Part shown: piece by piece, positions 25,526 through 35,300 of the stretch
Position numbering within the stretch: position 1 is the stretch's first letter
How the letters are laid out: every line of letters starts with the position of its first letter
From: Rubripirellula amarantea
GTDB lineage: Bacteria > Planctomycetota > Planctomycetia > Pirellulales > Pirellulaceae
Length of the DNA: 64,000 nucleotides
Direction: 5' to 3'
Assembly: GCF_007859865.1 (NCBI RefSeq)
Contig: NZ_SJPI01000001.1
Location: 3,543,241-3,607,240, forward strand
The notes under the pieces: model-generated
Told to the model about the DNA's origin: nothing
Database searches by the model: none
The model's input: only the letters and a program-made list of their open reading frames with translations
Program-made: the position numbers and the translations under genes

Positions 25526-27580
25526 CTAGCCGAGTAACTGGGCCGATAGCTTATCGCCGCAAGCAGTGATGACTCGCTGAATCAGCGTGTCCGCTTCATC
25601 ACCACTCATGGTGGCGTCATGCCGCTGAAGCTCGACGGTCATCAGGACGCGTTTGCGATCCTTGCCGTCTTTCTCAGCATCACGGTAGGTTTCCTGGTAA
25701 CGGACACCGGCTAGTTCAGAACCCACGGCGGCACGAACGACGTCTTCCATTTCTTTCCACTGCACCGATTCGGCTACCACGAAATTCAAGTCGCGTTGAA
25801 TCGACGGGAATGCACTGACGGACTGTTGTTGAGGTACTAATTCAGATAGCTCTAACAAGGTCGGCAACGAAAGCTCGGCCGCGACGACTGGCTCCGGTAG
25901 CTTCCATGCTTTCAGGTACTTCGCATCGACCATACCCAAGTATCCAAGCGGTGTTTCACCAATTTTAAGTGAGACCACCGATCCCGCCGCGAAGCCTTGC
26001 CGCGTAACGGATTCAACATCCAGTGTGCCGGCGATACCCATGCGCTGGCAGAGAGTTTCGATTAGCCCTTTTGCTTCAAAAAAGTCGCTGCTCGATACGA
26101 TGCCAAGCGAATAGGTCTCGCTTGGCAGGTCGTCCGCTGAATCACCTGGCAAGTAGACGTGCGCGATTTCGAACAAATCAGCCACGATCGATGCGGATGC
26201 CCAATTGCCGGCGCGGCCTTCGATGAGGCTCGGAATCAACGACCGGCGAAGTCGGCGTGATCCCTTTAGCATGGCCGTTTGGGTTTCGAGTGCCGGCTTA
26301 TCGGTCCAGGTGCAAAAACCCTCGTCAACCTTCGCGGTCACAACGCTTGGGGTCATGGCTTCGCTGAGTCCGCCAGCGGTCATCACCTGGCGCACGCGAT
26401 CCATGGCAGTATCAAATGGACGCTTGGTGCTTGGCGCAACGGGAATAGGTGAATCCTCAGGGATTTTTTCGTACCCGTGAATGCGGGCGACTTCTTCCAC
26501 CAGGTCAGCCTCGCGTGTTAAGTCGAACCGCCACGTCGGTGGAGTCAGCACCATCGTATCCGAGGCGCTTTTGCTCGCGCTACAGCCCAGTGCGAGAAGG
26601 ATTCGCTGAACTTCGAGGCGGTCAATTTGGATTCCTAAGATCCGCTTGAGTTGCGACATCCGCAATACAATCTGTTCACGCTTGGCAATATCGGGAGCCG
26701 TATCAATGACTCCGTCGGCAACCTCGCCACCCGCCATCTCAACGATCAACTGGCACACTCGGCGACTAGCCCAGTCAACGCCTACCGGATCGACTTTACG
26801 CTCGAAGCGGAACGATGAAGGGCTATGCAATTTCAAACTTCTCGCCGCGCGTCGAACCGCCAGCGGCGAAAACATGGCTGCTTCGATGACGAGGTCGGTC
26901 GTTGCTTGAGTCACTTCGCTAGATGCGCCGCCCATCACGCCCGCGATCGCCGAAGCGGACTTTCCATCGGCGATCACGCACATCGAAGGATCGAGTTCAT
27001 AGCTTCGGTGATCGATCGCTTCGATCTTCTCACCTGCCTCGGCGGGGCGAACTACTATTTTTTGATCTGCGATCTTCGCGTAATCGAAAGCGTGCAGGGG
27101 TTGTCCGCATTCCATCATCACGAAGTTGGTGGCATCAACCACATTGTTGACGCTCTGATAAGGCTCAATGGTTCCGTCAAATTTGCGTTTCCAGAATACG
27201 CTCTGCAAGGCATCGACAAGCCAATCGGGGCTCGGCCCGATCTTGACGCCTTGAATCACTCGTGCGGTGTAACGCGGGCAGGCTTCAACAAAAGTGTTTT
27301 CAACGCTTAGCAGCGAATCGATTGCCACATCCGACGTTGCAAGTTCGGGTTCGGGCTTGGCGACCGGCACGTCATAGAGGACGCCAATTTCGCGTGCGAC
27401 ACCAAGATGGCCCAGGCAATCGCCGCGGTTACTGGTGACTTCTAAGTCAATCACGACATCATTGTTGATGTCAATCGTTTCCTCGTGATTGAGCCCCGTC
27501 AGGCTCAAACGATCGCACAGTTCTTCGTGTGAAACGGGAATGTTGACGTACTGGGACAACCACTTCCAAGAAACGAGCAT
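25526..27580 (-). CDS. pheT: Phenylalanyl-tRNA synthetase beta subunit, short form
   Basis: 684 aa; charges tRNA-Phe as part of an alpha2beta2 complex. The N-terminus (MLVSWKWLSQYVNIPVSHEE, then LSLTGLNHEE) goes straight into the B3 domain motif VIDLEVTSNRGDCLGHLGVAREI. The tRNA_bind (EMAP/OB-fold) insert of about 100 residues that sits between these segments in the usual ~800-aa PheT is absent. B3/4 editing (GQPLHAFDYAKI), B5 (RIHGYEKIPEDSP) and the catalytic-like domain are present, and the C-terminal FDX-ACB domain is complete (FPSIQRDLNFVV ... VLMTVELQ). pheS is not adjacent. ATG start. Confidence 0.95.
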   Translation of the reverse strand: MLVSWKWLSQYVNIPVSHEELCDRLSLTGLNHEETIDINNDVVIDLEVTSNRGDCLGHLGVAREIGVLYDVPVAKPEPELATSDVAIDSLLSVENTFVEACPRYTARVIQGVKIGPSPDWLVDALQSVFWKRKFDGTIEPYQSVNNVVDATNFVMMECGQPLHAFDYAKIADQKIVVRPAEAGEKIEAIDHRSYELDPSMCVIADGKSASAIAGVMGGASSEVTQATTDLVIEAAMFSPLAVRRAARSLKLHSPSSFRFERKVDPVGVDWASRRVCQLIVEMAGGEVADGVIDTAPDIAKREQIVLRMSQLKRILGIQIDRLEVQRILLALGCSASKSASDTMVLTPPTWRFDLTREADLVEEVARIHGYEKIPEDSPIPVAPSTKRPFDTAMDRVRQVMTAGGLSEAMTPSVVTAKVDEGFCTWTDKPALETQTAMLKGSRRLRRSLIPSLIEGRAGNWASASIVADLFEIAHVYLPGDSADDLPSETYSLGIVSSSDFFEAKGLIETLCQRMGIAGTLDVESVTRQGFAAGSVVSLKIGETPLGYLGMVDAKYLKAWKLPEPVVAAELSLPTLLELSELVPQQQSVSAFPSIQRDLNFVVAESVQWKEMEDVVRAAVGSELAGVRYQETYRDAEKDGKDRKRVLMTVELQRHDATMSGDEADTLIQRVITACGDKLSAQLLG

Positions 27581-27688
27581 GAGGCCAAACCACGAGAAAA
27601 AAAAGGGAATTTCGACGCAGGTAGGTTACGCGAAAGCTCCCTAGGGTCACAAGGAGTGGACGGGGCCTCAATCGTCCAAAACTAGTCG

Positions 27689-30600
27689 TTAGAACAGACG
27701 GATTTCATCACCCAATAGCAAATCGTCGTCGTCATCAGCGGAAGAATCCAACGTCAATTCGCTTTCAGCCACCGACGGCGTCAGGCTCAGCCGGTTAATA
27801 ATCACCAAGGCATCAAGTGCCGTGATCGACCCGCTGCCGTTGGTGTCCATCCGTCGCATTGACTCCGCGTCCATCATCAAACCAACGCCGGTGTCGGTCG
27901 CTAGACCTGCCTGCGACTCGGAACTCGGCACCGTCTGCGAACCGAATCGACCGAGGAAGTTGATCACCTGCAATGCGTCAGCAGCAGTGACTTCTCCGTT
28001 GCCGTTGACATCCAATGGCATCGGGTCGACTTCCTCATGACCAACAATCGTCAGGTCGAGTGGTGACAGCCGAACTCGGGCGTTGGGCAATGCGACATCC
28101 AAATCCAACAGCAAGTTCTCGGCAAATTGGCCGTCGGCGTAATCGGCTTTCAATTGCACTTGCCCGGCTTGCAAGGCAATCATACCGAGTCGGACGGCAA
28201 CCGATGGACCCGTTTCAGGCGAATCAAACTCGCGAAGCACCACACCTAATTCATCAATCAGGTTCGCGCCGCCAATTGCCACGCCATGTTCAGCGTTCAG
28301 CAAACCGGATCTGATAACTTCTGGATCAAGCCGGTTCGATTCACCGATCAATTGATAGCCATCCCCTGGGTTCAGTTCACCAGTCAGCATCAGGTGCTCG
28401 GCGGGGATCTCCAGATCAAAGAAGGTTCCGAAGACACCCGAAGGATTCTCGCGAAGATCCGTCAGCACAACTTCAATCCAAAAGTGGTCGTCCTGATCAA
28501 CACTAGTGATCACTTCGCCCGCTTCGTTCACCGCTCTTAGGCCGACTTCCATAAGGAAAACGTTTTCTTCCACGGAGAGCTGTTCGACTGCCCCATCTGT
28601 CGTCGCCGAGTAGCGTGCCAGCCTGTCGCCAACGATCAATTCAGCGATGATTCCCGGGATTGGATTTTCCGGACGCTCATCTTCGGTGGCATCGTCAGTT
28701 CGCCCACCGAGCCCATCAAAGATGTGCTTGACGGAAACCACTTCGACGTCGTTCACATCGACATCGAAGTCTTCGGCAGCTTGCGCGACAGCCGAGTCAG
28801 TAAGCTGGGCCATTTCATCGTCGCTAAGAGTCAGGACATCGATTCGCACATTGGCCGTTGATGTCGTGAATCCATCACTGATCGTGTACTTGAATTCAAT
28901 CACGTCGTAATTTCGGATCACGTCGTGGGGAGCATCAAGCCAGCGACCCGATACAATTTCAAAACCATTGGGTGCACCGATCAGTTCCGTGATCTGGACG
29001 CTTGGGCCCCAATAGCTGTTCGAAAGATTGAGGTCGTTCGCCAGAACATCAAACAGAGGTTCGAATCGAAAGGTTTGCCGACTGTCTTGATCGGTGAACG
29101 TGAACACGTCGTCGACCGCTTGGATCGCGGGCTGGAGTTCACCGAGTGGCGAGGTAACTGGGTTTTCAACGTCGTCCCAGCGATATTCGATCAATCGGTC
29201 TCGCATCCGGGCAATCAACCGATCGGCATTGGCGTCAATCTCAAGCCATAGGTCGCTCGGCAGTGATCCCTGTTCGACGAAGCGTCCTTCCGCATCGACG
29301 GTTCCATACACGAATTGACGCTTCCAAGGCGATCCGTATGCGAACACTGAATCGCGTGCTTCACTATTTGCCACGTAACGCGTGAACCCTACGAATCCCG
29401 TCGATGGCTCGATTGCAATTAAGTCGTCGCCCGCATTACCACGTGCAAGAACGGCCGCACCCGACTCTGGCTCGGGACCCTCGTAAGTCAGTTGAGTGAT
29501 TCCAATAAATTCGCCCTCAGTGACCGACAGAGTAAGCAAGAAGCTACCACCGACGGCATCCGGAAGTGTTAGATCTTGGTACCCTTGAGCCAAGAAGACA
29601 ATCAAATCCTCGCGAACTGTCACGCCCGTGTAGTTGATCAACATGCCTTCCGGCGTCTCGACCTCTCGAATCCGTCGCTCGCTGGCAACATCCGTCGAAA
29701 GGTCCGCGTCGATCAATAGAACGGAGCTTCCCCAGCCATAGCCTTGCCGTAAGACTGATGTTGCACCGGAGGTCGTCACCACGGTGGCCTGAGGATTGTC
29801 AATCATCAACGTGTCAAACACTTGCGGCTCATCACCGCTTAAGTCGATCAGGTCAACGTAGGTGACTGGTTGCCATGGAATGCCTAGTGCGGGCAATTCA
29901 ATCGCAGCGTCGCGACCATTCCCGTTTTCGTTCTCAACATCGCTAGCGGTTTCGCTTGGTAGTTGACCACTGCGAATAATCGTCGCTGAGTTTCCGTCTT
30001 CAGCGAGTTCAAAACCGAGAACGCGAGAGCCATAGTACGAGTGATTGTTTTCGAGCGTAGCAACCGTGATCTTGCTTGCCTCGCTTAGCCCGTCACTCGA
30101 AACATCAAATTTGCTGAGCTCAATTTTGTCAGCATCAGGTTCCGAACCGCCTAGGCTATCGGAACCGGCTTCGAAAGGTAAACCGAAAAACGGTTGGGGA
30201 TGAGTCAACACGTATAAGGAGTCGCCATGAAGTTGCACGGACTCCGAGGAGTACGGTCCATAGTACGATTGATCATAACTTTGAACTGCTGCCTGCTGGT
30301 CCAATCGAATCAGGCCACTCTGGCTACTTTTGTAAACGCTGAGAGTTAGTTCGGTCGGCGGCGGCGGATAGATCAGTATGGTCGGTTGCCCATACATCGT
30401 GTCCGTGACGGTGACAATGTGATTGTCGTCGTGGATGACATTAATCAAATGTCCTTCTTCGATAACTTCACTGACGATTGCTCTCTCATCGCCATCGCTG
30501 ACTAATACCGAGATCGCCTTCCATCGAGGCGTAAAGTCAATCCAGAGATCCTCGTCTGGGACGGTTGTTCCGTCGTTGGTTGCCGGTGGTGGGTTGTACG

Positions 30601-31003
30601 GCAGAGATCCTAAGACGTGAAATTGGCCATCGGAGTAAAACGCGTGACTCGGAAAGAAATCGATGTCAATCTGCTCGAAAGTCTCTAGCTCGCCATCGCT
30701 ATTGCGACGCAACAAATTCAAAGTTGCAGTGGCGTCGACGTCGGATGGGGCAATCGCATAAACGATCCCGTCAATTTCTTCGGTTTGATCAGTGGGGAAA
30801 GTGGAAAATCCAAACCAAGGTAATTCGTTGCCGCAAATCATCACAGCAGCGACGTCTCCTTGGGGCTGAGTTGTTTGCATAGCCATCGGAGGCAAATTCA
30901 ACGCAGGCACGTCAGGCACAGCATTGGCTGAAGCGTGAGCGGCCAATAGCTGCCGCTTCTCGAGAGTCTCAACGTTCAGACAACGTTTTTTAAAAGTAAA
31001 CAT
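27689..31003 (-). CDS. Secreted beta-propeller protein with LEPR-XLL-type tag and dockerin-type EF-hands
   Basis: 1104 aa. The N-terminus has the planctomycete tag LNVETLEKRQLLAA (LEPR-XLL-like) instead of a normal signal peptide. Residues about 50-590 form the secreted C-terminal-beta-propeller type domain (KFDVSSDGLSEASKITVATL, SYYGSRVLGFEL, GYGWGSSVLLIDADLS). About 620-755 is a cadherin/Ig-like segment (VLANDLN, YTISDGFTTSTANVRIDVL). About 830-1000 is a further beta domain. The tail has two EF-hand-like dockerin repeats (DVNGNGEVTAADALQVINFL, DTNGSGSITALDALVIINRL). It ends in an acidic run and LLLGDEIRLF. Probably an extracellular, calcium-binding structural protein. Confidence 0.9.
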   Translation of the reverse strand: MFTFKKRCLNVETLEKRQLLAAHASANAVPDVPALNLPPMAMQTTQPQGDVAAVMICGNELPWFGFSTFPTDQTEEIDGIVYAIAPSDVDATATLNLLRRNSDGELETFEQIDIDFFPSHAFYSDGQFHVLGSLPYNPPPATNDGTTVPDEDLWIDFTPRWKAISVLVSDGDERAIVSEVIEEGHLINVIHDDNHIVTVTDTMYGQPTILIYPPPPTELTLSVYKSSQSGLIRLDQQAAVQSYDQSYYGPYSSESVQLHGDSLYVLTHPQPFFGLPFEAGSDSLGGSEPDADKIELSKFDVSSDGLSEASKITVATLENNHSYYGSRVLGFELAEDGNSATIIRSGQLPSETASDVENENGNGRDAAIELPALGIPWQPVTYVDLIDLSGDEPQVFDTLMIDNPQATVVTTSGATSVLRQGYGWGSSVLLIDADLSTDVASERRIREVETPEGMLINYTGVTVREDLIVFLAQGYQDLTLPDAVGGSFLLTLSVTEGEFIGITQLTYEGPEPESGAAVLARGNAGDDLIAIEPSTGFVGFTRYVANSEARDSVFAYGSPWKRQFVYGTVDAEGRFVEQGSLPSDLWLEIDANADRLIARMRDRLIEYRWDDVENPVTSPLGELQPAIQAVDDVFTFTDQDSRQTFRFEPLFDVLANDLNLSNSYWGPSVQITELIGAPNGFEIVSGRWLDAPHDVIRNYDVIEFKYTISDGFTTSTANVRIDVLTLSDDEMAQLTDSAVAQAAEDFDVDVNDVEVVSVKHIFDGLGGRTDDATEDERPENPIPGIIAELIVGDRLARYSATTDGAVEQLSVEENVFLMEVGLRAVNEAGEVITSVDQDDHFWIEVVLTDLRENPSGVFGTFFDLEIPAEHLMLTGELNPGDGYQLIGESNRLDPEVIRSGLLNAEHGVAIGGANLIDELGVVLREFDSPETGPSVAVRLGMIALQAGQVQLKADYADGQFAENLLLDLDVALPNARVRLSPLDLTIVGHEEVDPMPLDVNGNGEVTAADALQVINFLGRFGSQTVPSSESQAGLATDTGVGLMMDAESMRRMDTNGSGSITALDALVIINRLSLTPSVAESELTLDSSADDDDDLLLGDEIRLF

Positions 31004-31238
31004 GAATCAGACCAGAAGCGGGTGGCGGGGGTCAAATCTCGCCAGAGCGAATGCAATTTTCCCAAGGACCATAGTATCCCCCTAGAAGTAGCTACGACGC
31101 AATCGTAACGCCCTAAGTTCCTGGGAATACGCCTATCGACCCCCAGATTTCGCCGACCGGGACACTCGTTGATGGTGGGCAATTGTGCACTCGTTTCACT
31201 CCCCTTTCTGCATCGTTGAATCCTTTTACGATGACGAC

Positions 31239-32060
31239 ATGTTCGAACTCCGATGCACCGTCCGAAATTGCCAGCATCTGCTGAAACTCATCGATGGTGC
31301 GCTGCGGTGCGAGTCGGGTCATCACTTCGACCGTGCTAAGCAAGGTTACTGGAACTTATTGCAGCCTCAGGATCGAAAATCCAAGAACCCAGGCGATTGC
31401 GAAAGCGCGGTCATGGCTCGGCATCGCTGGCTCGAGCGTGGCTATGCGACCGACCTGATTGAAACGCTCCGACTTTGGACCGAGACCGATTCGGAAACGA
31501 CGGCGGTTCGAACGGTCGACCTTGGCTGCGGCGAAGGCACCTTCGGCCCGGCGCTGTTCTCGGCGCACCCTGAGTTGTACTGCGGAATCGAGCTTTCTAA
31601 ACAGGCAATCAAGATTGCCGCCCGACGCTGGGCTGATGCGACATGGGTGCTCGCCAACGCTGATCGAACCCTGCCCGCGGCCGACGGTAGCGTTGGTCGC
31701 GTGATGTCACTTTTTGGCCGTCGCCCGATTCGCGAAATCAAACGAGTGCTTGCACCGGGAGGCGTCTGTATCGTCGCGGTTCCGGGCGAAGACGATCTCA
31801 TCGAACTTCGTGAGCAGGTTCAACAGGCTGCGCATCGTCGAAGTCGGTGGGAAGTGATCGTTGACGAAATGGCAGCCGAAGGAATGACCTTCGTCGAGCA
31901 TCGATTGTGGCAACAATCCGTTGTGCTTGATCCAGATGCAATTGGCGACGCGATGGCGATGACCTATCGCGCGGTTCGCCACTCGCAGCAGTCTCGATTG
32001 GAAACTCTTGATACGATGCCAGTCACGCTATCGGCTGACTTGATGCTCTTCCGAGCGTGA
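31239..32060 (+). CDS. RlmA-like rRNA (guanine-N1)-methyltransferase
   Basis: 273 aa from ATG 31239, which places the family zinc site at the N-terminus; an upstream in-frame ATG at 31185 adds residues with no similarity. The zinc-binding start (CTVRNC ... LRCESGHHFD) and the DRAKQGYWNLLQ and NPGDCESAVMARHRWLERG segments match RlmA (RrmA), which methylates N1 of a guanine in helix 35 of 23S rRNA. The SAM site is DLGCGEGTFGPAL, and the later VLAPGGVCIVAVPGEDDLIELRE also matches. Cytoplasmic. It stands alone, divergent from the propeller gene and convergent with a lipoprotein gene. Confidence 0.87.
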   Translation: MFELRCTVRNCQHLLKLIDGALRCESGHHFDRAKQGYWNLLQPQDRKSKNPGDCESAVMARHRWLERGYATDLIETLRLWTETDSETTAVRTVDLGCGEGTFGPALFSAHPELYCGIELSKQAIKIAARRWADATWVLANADRTLPAADGSVGRVMSLFGRRPIREIKRVLAPGGVCIVAVPGEDDLIELREQVQQAAHRRSRWEVIVDEMAAEGMTFVEHRLWQQSVVLDPDAIGDAMAMTYRAVRHSQQSRLETLDTMPVTLSADLMLFRA

Positions 32061-32122
32061 CCGTTTCAGCCGTGTTCACATCGACCGACGTTCCTCGGCA
32101 CGGATCGTGGTCGTGCTCGCAT

Positions 32123-33211
32123 TTACTGGTTTCCCAGTACTTCTTCGGTTGGCGGTTGCAGGCTGGTGCTGTTCCCCGCTGAGTCATCGCCGTCGCCGTC
32201 AGCGACTTTATCAGAGTTTTTAGCGGCGTCGTCGTCACTGGGGACCGCGATGGGTTCAAGAACGAGTCGAACCGGAGTGCCACGTTCTGGAATTCGAGAA
32301 GTGAAAGGCTCATAGAGCAGTGAACCTGCGTCAGCACTGCTACTTACCGGCACATCCATCATCGCGGTCGTGAAGTTGGAAACGCAAATCAAATCGCCTG
32401 CATCGGCCTGGTAGTAATTTCGTCCATCACGCGGGTCCTTCCATACCGAACTGCCTCCGAACACCCACTCAACGTCCATGACGTCGTCGGTGCCTACCTT
32501 GCGAATCCACTGGCGAGCATCAGTGACTTGGAATTTTTTATCTTGGTCAAGGTAACAAACCCAGACACGAATTTTTTGACCTGTCGCGGGTACGAAATCA
32601 GGATGGTAAGCAACGGGTGTTCCCGGTTGCGCGTCGATCGCGAGCAGGGCTGCGTGTACCTCGTTAGCCTTGGCAATGGTAGCGACAACGGATTCGTGTT
32701 CTTTGGTGCCTTGGGGGCAGGCGAACATTTCCAAGGGCCCTTCGTTCATCGCAACGTATCCATCGGCATAGACGAGACCTTTCTTGCGATCGATCCAAAG
32801 GTTGGTCTTGGTCATCTGAATTGCGTTGGGAGGCGAGCCGAAGGCTTTCGCCGCAATCTCGTCAGGGCCAACGTAGTCGTCGAGCGGCGTTTTCTGTTCT
32901 TCGTCAGTCAACGGGTCACTGATCGAAACGCTTGGCGCGTCGTCGCCTGATTCTTCGGGCATATCGACGGACGTTTCAGATGACCCGTCGTCGGGTGAGT
33001 CCACCGATGAGCCGACCGGTTGAGGCTTCGGCAGCATGCGCTTCGTTGGCGTCGCCGTGACTTCCTCTGCGGCCTGGTCCACCGTCGGTGAGGGCTCGTC
33101 CTGGGCTACCTCAGCAGGTTGCCCACACCCCGAAATCACGACCAATGTCGAGAAGAACGCGATTGCAAAAATGGATTGGGATTGAAAAACAGGCGAAAAT
33201 CGCAGGTTCAT
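32123..33211 (-). CDS. Putative lipoprotein of unknown function
   Basis: 362 aa. The signal ends in a lipobox (VVISGCG, Cys about residue 29), so the product should be lipid-anchored in the periplasm. Residues 30-110 are acidic, Pro/Ser/Thr-rich and likely disordered. A folded part starts near residue 125 (KAFGSPPNAIQMTKTNLWID, VYADGYVAMNEGPLEMFACP, GTKEHESVVATIAKANEVHA), and further on VWVCYLDQDKKFQVTDARQW and GRNYYQADAGDLICVSNF. I do not recognise the domain; the pattern resembles planctomycete-only hypothetical lipoproteins. Divergent from the 646-aa gene. Confidence 0.82.
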   Translation of the reverse strand: MNLRFSPVFQSQSIFAIAFFSTLVVISGCGQPAEVAQDEPSPTVDQAAEEVTATPTKRMLPKPQPVGSSVDSPDDGSSETSVDMPEESGDDAPSVSISDPLTDEEQKTPLDDYVGPDEIAAKAFGSPPNAIQMTKTNLWIDRKKGLVYADGYVAMNEGPLEMFACPQGTKEHESVVATIAKANEVHAALLAIDAQPGTPVAYHPDFVPATGQKIRVWVCYLDQDKKFQVTDARQWIRKVGTDDVMDVEWVFGGSSVWKDPRDGRNYYQADAGDLICVSNFTTAMMDVPVSSSADAGSLLYEPFTSRIPERGTPVRLVLEPIAVPSDDDAAKNSDKVADGDGDDSAGNSTSLQPPTEEVLGNQ

Positions 33212-33357
33212 GCCGAGGCTTCCGTAGAGAAATTTAGCCGCATCTAGCGTTGATTGGGTCAGTGGTTATCGTAACGGGCGTATTGTACCGCGTTCGCTCG
33301 ACTTACGGACAATGTGCGATTTCAACGAACACCGCCGACATCTGATTTGCTTTCTCT

Positions 33358-35298
33358 ATGACGACCAATTTTCCTGATATGGCTTCGCCTGAATCATCCT
33401 CTTCAACGGTTGAAGGGTCGTCCATTCGTGCCAATCGAATTGATGGTTGGGAAGAATTTCTTAAGCGACCCTCGCCCCTGCGAGTCGCGTCCGTTCGTGA
33501 CGTTTTCGGTGAGCCTTCCGAGGGTGGGCAAATTTATCGTTGGGGCGTCGCGGTGGCCACGGGCGCTGCATGTGATCCTGTCACCGAGGCGATCACTCGT
33601 TTGTCATGTGATGGGAAGGTACGTAAGAAGGACCGCGATGTTGATCTTCTAGTCGCCGTTGATGCAGCCATCGAGCAATTCAATGATCCCACAACGCCAA
33701 GTCTGACGTTGGCTGCGTCAGCCGTTCGTTGGGCGGTGGCGGTGGATCGTCTGCTAGAGATCGTAGAGGAACATCGCGCCCACGAGTTGTTGCGATCGCT
33801 TTTAGATTTGCACGAGGCGATACTTTCACGTGCATCTATGGAGTGTCCCTTGCACTTGATACTCGGTGGCGAACTCGGTTTGACTCTCGCGTGGCGATTA
33901 CCCGATCTTGAAGCCACTCGAAAACTTCGTGACATGTCGATCGAAGCGGTTGCTCAGTGGTGCAGTGGTGAGGACGAATCGGTCGCTTCCGCAATCGAAG
34001 GAGCGGTGAATTCAAGGTTGGTACTGGCGTCCTTGATCCGCTGCAAATCACTTGTGCAAAAGAAGACTCTTCCTCGACCTCGTAAAACCAAAGCCCTGGA
34101 AGAACAAGACAAACTATCCGTTGTCGGTAGCAGCAGCGCCGGGCCGGCCCTGAAACGCACCATGCGTCGAACGGGTGACTTGCTGGCGACTTGGGTGGTT
34201 GCGTTGACGAGCCCCGGCGGAGTTTCAGCGTTTAGCAACGCGAGCTCAAGAGATGTCAAAGACGACGTGGGTGGCAATGGGTTGCTCGACAGGGCAACGC
34301 ATTTTGATCGCGAGGCTTTGGTTCCCGCACTAACCGCCGCTCTCGGAAGTCATCCTACCGGTGGACGTTTAGCTTGGGAGGTGTCTTTGCCAGATTCGAT
34401 GTGGTGTGAGAACGACGCCAAGCTTGCCGTGTTGATGCCCGAATGGGATGTGCGAAAAGGCCGAACTGTGATCGACTTCCAAGGCGATTCGCTAAGTCTA
34501 GAAGTCTTTGCCGGAAAATCGCTTGCTTTGTCCGGCGTCGTGGAAACCAATGTGGAAGTTGATGGCGAAGCTCTGCAATCAGAAGGCGATTGGGATGAAA
34601 TTTGCCGGTTTTCCGATGATGATGTTCATTACCTTGAACTCGAACAGCCATGGAGCGGCGGGTGGGTGTTGCAGCGTCAGTTCTTGCTGCTTCGCGACGA
34701 CCGATGTTTGTTGTTCGCCGATACGATTCTTCCGGATGCGAAGAACGACGACTCGATTGATTTGACTCGAGCTAAAATTCAATCCACGGTTTCTTTGCCA
34801 GTTGGCCCGCAGGTAGTCGTAAAGGCGAACGACGAAATTCGCGAAATTCTTCTTGGTGACGTATCCGGCAAGCAGGCTGACCGAGCGCTCGTAATTCCGA
34901 TATCGGCTAGCGAATGGAAGGTGGGGCCGACTCGCGCGAAGCTTCATGTGCAGGCGTCTTCGGCGGATAGCCCTTCGCGATTGGTGTTCACATCATCGGG
35001 AACCGGCAATCTATACCTGCCCGTTTGGATCGACTTTGAACGACGTCGTTTTAATCGAGATCGAACTTGGCGAACGTTAACCGTTGCCGATGCGTTGCGA
35101 ATATGTCGGCCCGAAGAAGCGTCCGCGTATCGCGTTCAGTCTGGATCAGAACAATGGTGCGTTTATCGGTCCCTCGGTGAATCTCGCTGCCGCACTTTCC
35201 TGGGTAAGCACATGATGGCAAATTTCTTCGTTTCGCGATTCGATATGGGCGATGGCGTTCATGAATCGCTGATTACTGTCGATGACGAAGAGGTTTAA
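33358..35298 (+). CDS. Large protein of unknown function, helical N-half and beta-rich C-half
   Basis: 646 aa, no signal peptide. Residues about 75-260 are mostly alpha-helical (LRSLLDLHEAILSRASMECP, TLAWRLPDLEATRKLRDMSI). About 330-600 are beta-rich with many aromatic residues (VIDFQGDSLSLEVFAG, VLQRQFLLLRDDRCLLFADT, RLVFTSSGTGNLYLPVWIDF). The helical-then-sandwich order vaguely recalls heparinase II/III-like proteins, but I cannot see their catalytic motifs, so I do not assign that. It ends 2 nt before the TTG start of yggS, whose Shine-Dalgarno GAAGAGG lies inside its last codons, so the two are likely cotranscribed. Confidence 0.75.
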   Translation: MTTNFPDMASPESSSSTVEGSSIRANRIDGWEEFLKRPSPLRVASVRDVFGEPSEGGQIYRWGVAVATGAACDPVTEAITRLSCDGKVRKKDRDVDLLVAVDAAIEQFNDPTTPSLTLAASAVRWAVAVDRLLEIVEEHRAHELLRSLLDLHEAILSRASMECPLHLILGGELGLTLAWRLPDLEATRKLRDMSIEAVAQWCSGEDESVASAIEGAVNSRLVLASLIRCKSLVQKKTLPRPRKTKALEEQDKLSVVGSSSAGPALKRTMRRTGDLLATWVVALTSPGGVSAFSNASSRDVKDDVGGNGLLDRATHFDREALVPALTAALGSHPTGGRLAWEVSLPDSMWCENDAKLAVLMPEWDVRKGRTVIDFQGDSLSLEVFAGKSLALSGVVETNVEVDGEALQSEGDWDEICRFSDDDVHYLELEQPWSGGWVLQRQFLLLRDDRCLLFADTILPDAKNDDSIDLTRAKIQSTVSLPVGPQVVVKANDEIREILLGDVSGKQADRALVIPISASEWKVGPTRAKLHVQASSADSPSRLVFTSSGTGNLYLPVWIDFERRRFNRDRTWRTLTVADALRICRPEEASAYRVQSGSEQWCVYRSLGESRCRTFLGKHMMANFFVSRFDMGDGVHESLITVDDEEV

Positions 35299-35300
35299 CG

